DNA of 15,842 nucleotides from JBLIAZ01 sp047632015 (GTDB lineage Bacteria; Bacteroidota; Bacteroidia; Flavobacteriales_C; GCA-002722245). The notes below the pieces were generated by a model. The model saw nothing but the letters and a program-made list of their open reading frames with translations, searched no databases and had not been told where the DNA came from. The translations under genes were made by a program, and so were the position numbers. This document shows positions 13,847 to 15,842 of the stretch, piece after piece. Location: assembly GCA_047632015.1 (NCBI GenBank), contig JBLIBC010000031.1, forward strand, positions 1 through 15,842, in the 5' to 3' direction. Every line of letters begins with the position of its first letter. Position 1 is the first letter of the stretch.

Positions 13847-15842
13847 TTAAAATTGAAAATATATGAATGGACTTAGTTCTACTTTACTGAATTGAAACAA
13901 AAGCATAGCCACTACCAACACAATTACAGGATAAAAAAACACAGGTATTTTTTGCATAATAGCCTGGATTTTGTGCTCTATTGATTTTGGAATCCAATGC
14001 AACAAAAAACCAACAGTAACCACTACTAGCACCTCTTTTTTGGACACCAGCACCTCGAGGTAATGTTGCAAGCTTGTCCATTCTCCTGCAGATGAGTCAT
14101 AAAATACATTTTTCACTTGCCCCATCATGTCAAAGCAAGAACTCATGTCAGTGGCTCTAAAAAACACCCAACAAAAGGCTACAAACTGAAACGTGATAAA
14201 CCACGAAATGAGCCGCCACAATAAATTCCTACTTGAAGACAATCTTGGAAATAATCTTAAATAAAGTTTATGTATTACTAACCCGAAACCATGTAGTCCA
14301 CCCCAAATAATAAACCTGATGGATGCACCGTGCCACAACCCTCCTATTAACATGGTGAGCATCAAATTAATCAATGTCCTTACTTTTCCTTTGCGGTTTC
14401 CTCCTAAGCTGATGTACAAATAATCCCTCAGCCAACGGGAAAGTGTCATGTGCCAACGTCGCCAAAATTCAGTAATGTTTGTGGCAGAATACGGCGCATT
14501 AAAGTTGTCTGGCAAGGTGAAACCTAACAACAGCGCTATACCAATGGCGATGTCCGAATAGGCAGAGAAATCACAATAAATTTGTAACGCATAACCGTAA
14601 ATTCCAAGTAAGTTTTCAAAACCTGAATATCGTAAAGGAGCATCGAAAATTCGATCCACATAGTTGATAGCAATGTAATCTGAAATTACAATTTTTTTTA
14701 CCAAACCTCCTAAAATCAATAAGGTGGATTTTGTAAATTGTGCTTTTGTTAAACTGTACTTTTTGTATATCTGAGGAATAAACTCACTTGCTCGAACTAT
14801 AGGACCGGCAACCAATTGAGGGAAAAAACTGACATAAAATCCAAAATCAACAATGCTTTTTAAAGGCTCAATTTTACGCCTGTAAATATCAATGGAATAA
14901 CTCATTGTTTGGAATGTGTAAAAGGAAATCCCTACCGGCAATATTATTTGAGTGATGTCAAAACTACTCCCAAAATAGCTATTCGAAAACCAATAAAACC
15001 AGTTAACAGCTTCCAAATTAGTTCCAAAATATGCATTAATTTCACCCACTATAAAATGGGAATATTTAAAGAACCCTAGTAATCCTAAATTGACAAGAAT
15101 CGACATTATGAGCCAAAATTTTCTCGAATATTTATGGTCCGATTTGCCAATTCTCCAGCCCAATGCATAATCCACAATTGTGGAAAATATTAACAAACTA
15201 AAATACCAACCTCCAGTTTTGTAATAAAAAAAAAGACTGAACGCCAGTAAGTAGACTGAACGCATTTTAAGCTTGTTCACCACCAGTAAATAAATCAGAA
15301 AAAAAGCAACAAAAATTGCCCAGAACACAGGACTGTTAAACAGCAAGGGCTGCTTACTATTGAACAGATAAAACTGCTCTCTAAACTTTTCCCAATTGAT
15401 TCCTTGATTAATCAAGTAAAACTCTTGCCTCTTGTCATTCACTTTGTTTTCATATGCTCCCAGTAGCGCATTGTACATTAACTTACCCTGTAATCCGTAC
15501 CCATTATCATTCAAGTGCACCTTGTCATAAGCACATAAATTGTATTTTTCCCATTCCTTAATGGAGTTTGACCCACCCATAATGGAATACCAATCCCAAA
15601 CAGCACAATTGTATTTTTGAGCTAATTCTATGATGATTTTTCTTGCGTTTACATTCTCTGAAATGTGGTTTTGCATGTAACGTTGAGCGTCCCCTGGAGT
15701 GGTTAAAATAACATTCGCTCCTGGTAAACTCCTGTTAATTTGATACAACAAAAACCCATACTGAGCCTTAAATGATGAATCACTGTATTCCGAGCTGTAA
15801 GTATCATTAGTCCCTAAAGAAATTACCAACAAATCCGGTGAC
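13847..15842 (-). CDS. SGNH hydrolase - MBOAT O-acetyltransferase fusion (5' end outside window)
   Basis: The frame is open to the right edge; the codons before the first possible start (TTG, 15832) read S-P-D, so the true start lies outside. Residues are numbered from that TTG. The visible SGNH part (about 1-125) has block III SLGTND (5-10) and block V DKVHLN (103-108, with D103 and H106); the nucleophile Ser block would lie off-window. From about 165 a multi-pass MBOAT domain follows, with QIYCDFSAYSDIAIG (417-431), FWRRWHMTLSRWLRDY (456-471), GGLWHG (497-502) and GGLHG (511-515), including conserved histidines H461, H501 and H514. MBOAT proteins such as PatA, AlgI and DltB pass acyl groups across the membrane to an exported transferase such as SGNH PatB. 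Having both in one chain suggests O-acetylation of peptidoglycan or a surface polysaccharide. The acceptor is unknown. Confidence 0.9.
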   Translation of the reverse strand, partial: SPDLLVISLGTNDTYSSEYSDSSFKAQYGFLLYQINRSLPGANVILTTPGDAQRYMQNHISENVNARKIIIELAQKYNCAVWDWYSIMGGSNSIKEWEKYNLCAYDKVHLNDNGYGLQGKLMYNALLGAYENKVNDKRQEFYLINQGINWEKFREQFYLFNSKQPLLFNSPVFWAIFVAFFLIYLLVVNKLKMRSVYLLAFSLFFYYKTGGWYFSLLIFSTIVDYALGWRIGKSDHKYSRKFWLIMSILVNLGLLGFFKYSHFIVGEINAYFGTNLEAVNWFYWFSNSYFGSSFDITQIILPVGISFYTFQTMSYSIDIYRRKIEPLKSIVDFGFYVSFFPQLVAGPIVRASEFIPQIYKKYSLTKAQFTKSTLLILGGLVKKIVISDYIAINYVDRIFDAPLRYSGFENLLGIYGYALQIYCDFSAYSDIAIGIALLLGFTLPDNFNAPYSATNITEFWRRWHMTLSRWLRDYLYISLGGNRKGKVRTLINLMLTMLIGGLWHGASIRFIIWGGLHGFGLVIHKLYLRLFPRLSSSRNLLWRLISWFITFQFVAFCWVFFRATDMSSCFDMMGQVKNVFYDSSAGEWTSLQHYLEVLVSKKEVLVVVTVGFLLHWIPKSIEHKIQAIMQKIPVFFYPVIVLVVAMLLFQFSKVELSPFIYFQF

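Overview
The window looks like chromosomal DNA from a Bacteroidota (Bacteroidetes) species, probably a flavobacterium-like lineage. The reasons are an A+T-rich sequence, a secreted chitinase ending in a type IX secretion (T9SS) sorting domain, a DUF3570/DUF4266 pair of a kind known from this phylum, and no strong Shine-Dalgarno sites. I cannot fix the family or genus from sequence alone. I see no rRNA, tRNA, CRISPR array, insertion sequence or prophage. No gap between genes exceeds 300 bases.

Left part (1-5046, + strand): an exopolyphosphatase/GppA-type phosphatase whose stop codon lies inside a perfect inverted repeat; a receiver-AAA+ sigma-54 response regulator with no C-terminal DNA-binding domain; and a modular secreted GH18 chitinase. 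A 38-base perfect palindrome with flanking A and T runs closes the chitinase gene and also serves the convergent gene from the right.

Centre (5072-10124, - strand): a compact gatC-gatA-gatB operon for tRNA-dependent amidation. Its last gene is a continuous reading frame joining a complete GatB to a complete bacterial-type aspartyl-tRNA synthetase (AspRS) with its GAD insertion. The AspRS half has a His at a position where tRNA-Asn-accepting, non-discriminating enzymes have one. The natural reading is a covalent transamidosome, in which the enzyme that makes Asp-tRNA(Asn) is tethered to the enzyme that converts it to Asn-tRNA(Asn). This is the most notable item in the window.

A divergent 4'-phosphopantetheinyl transferase gene (10248-10886) follows and ends only four bases from the next convergent gene.

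Right part (10891-15842, - strand), in transcription order: the 3' portion of an SGNH-MBOAT fusion, which looks like both halves of a cell-envelope O-acetyltransferase in one chain; then a tight four-gene set of exported thioredoxin, exported FAD:protein FMN transferase (ApbE), a 72-residue DUF4266 lipoprotein ending in GGGCGCN, and a DUF3570 outer-membrane-like protein. The last two genes overlap. This set looks like an envelope redox or protein-maturation module of unknown purpose.
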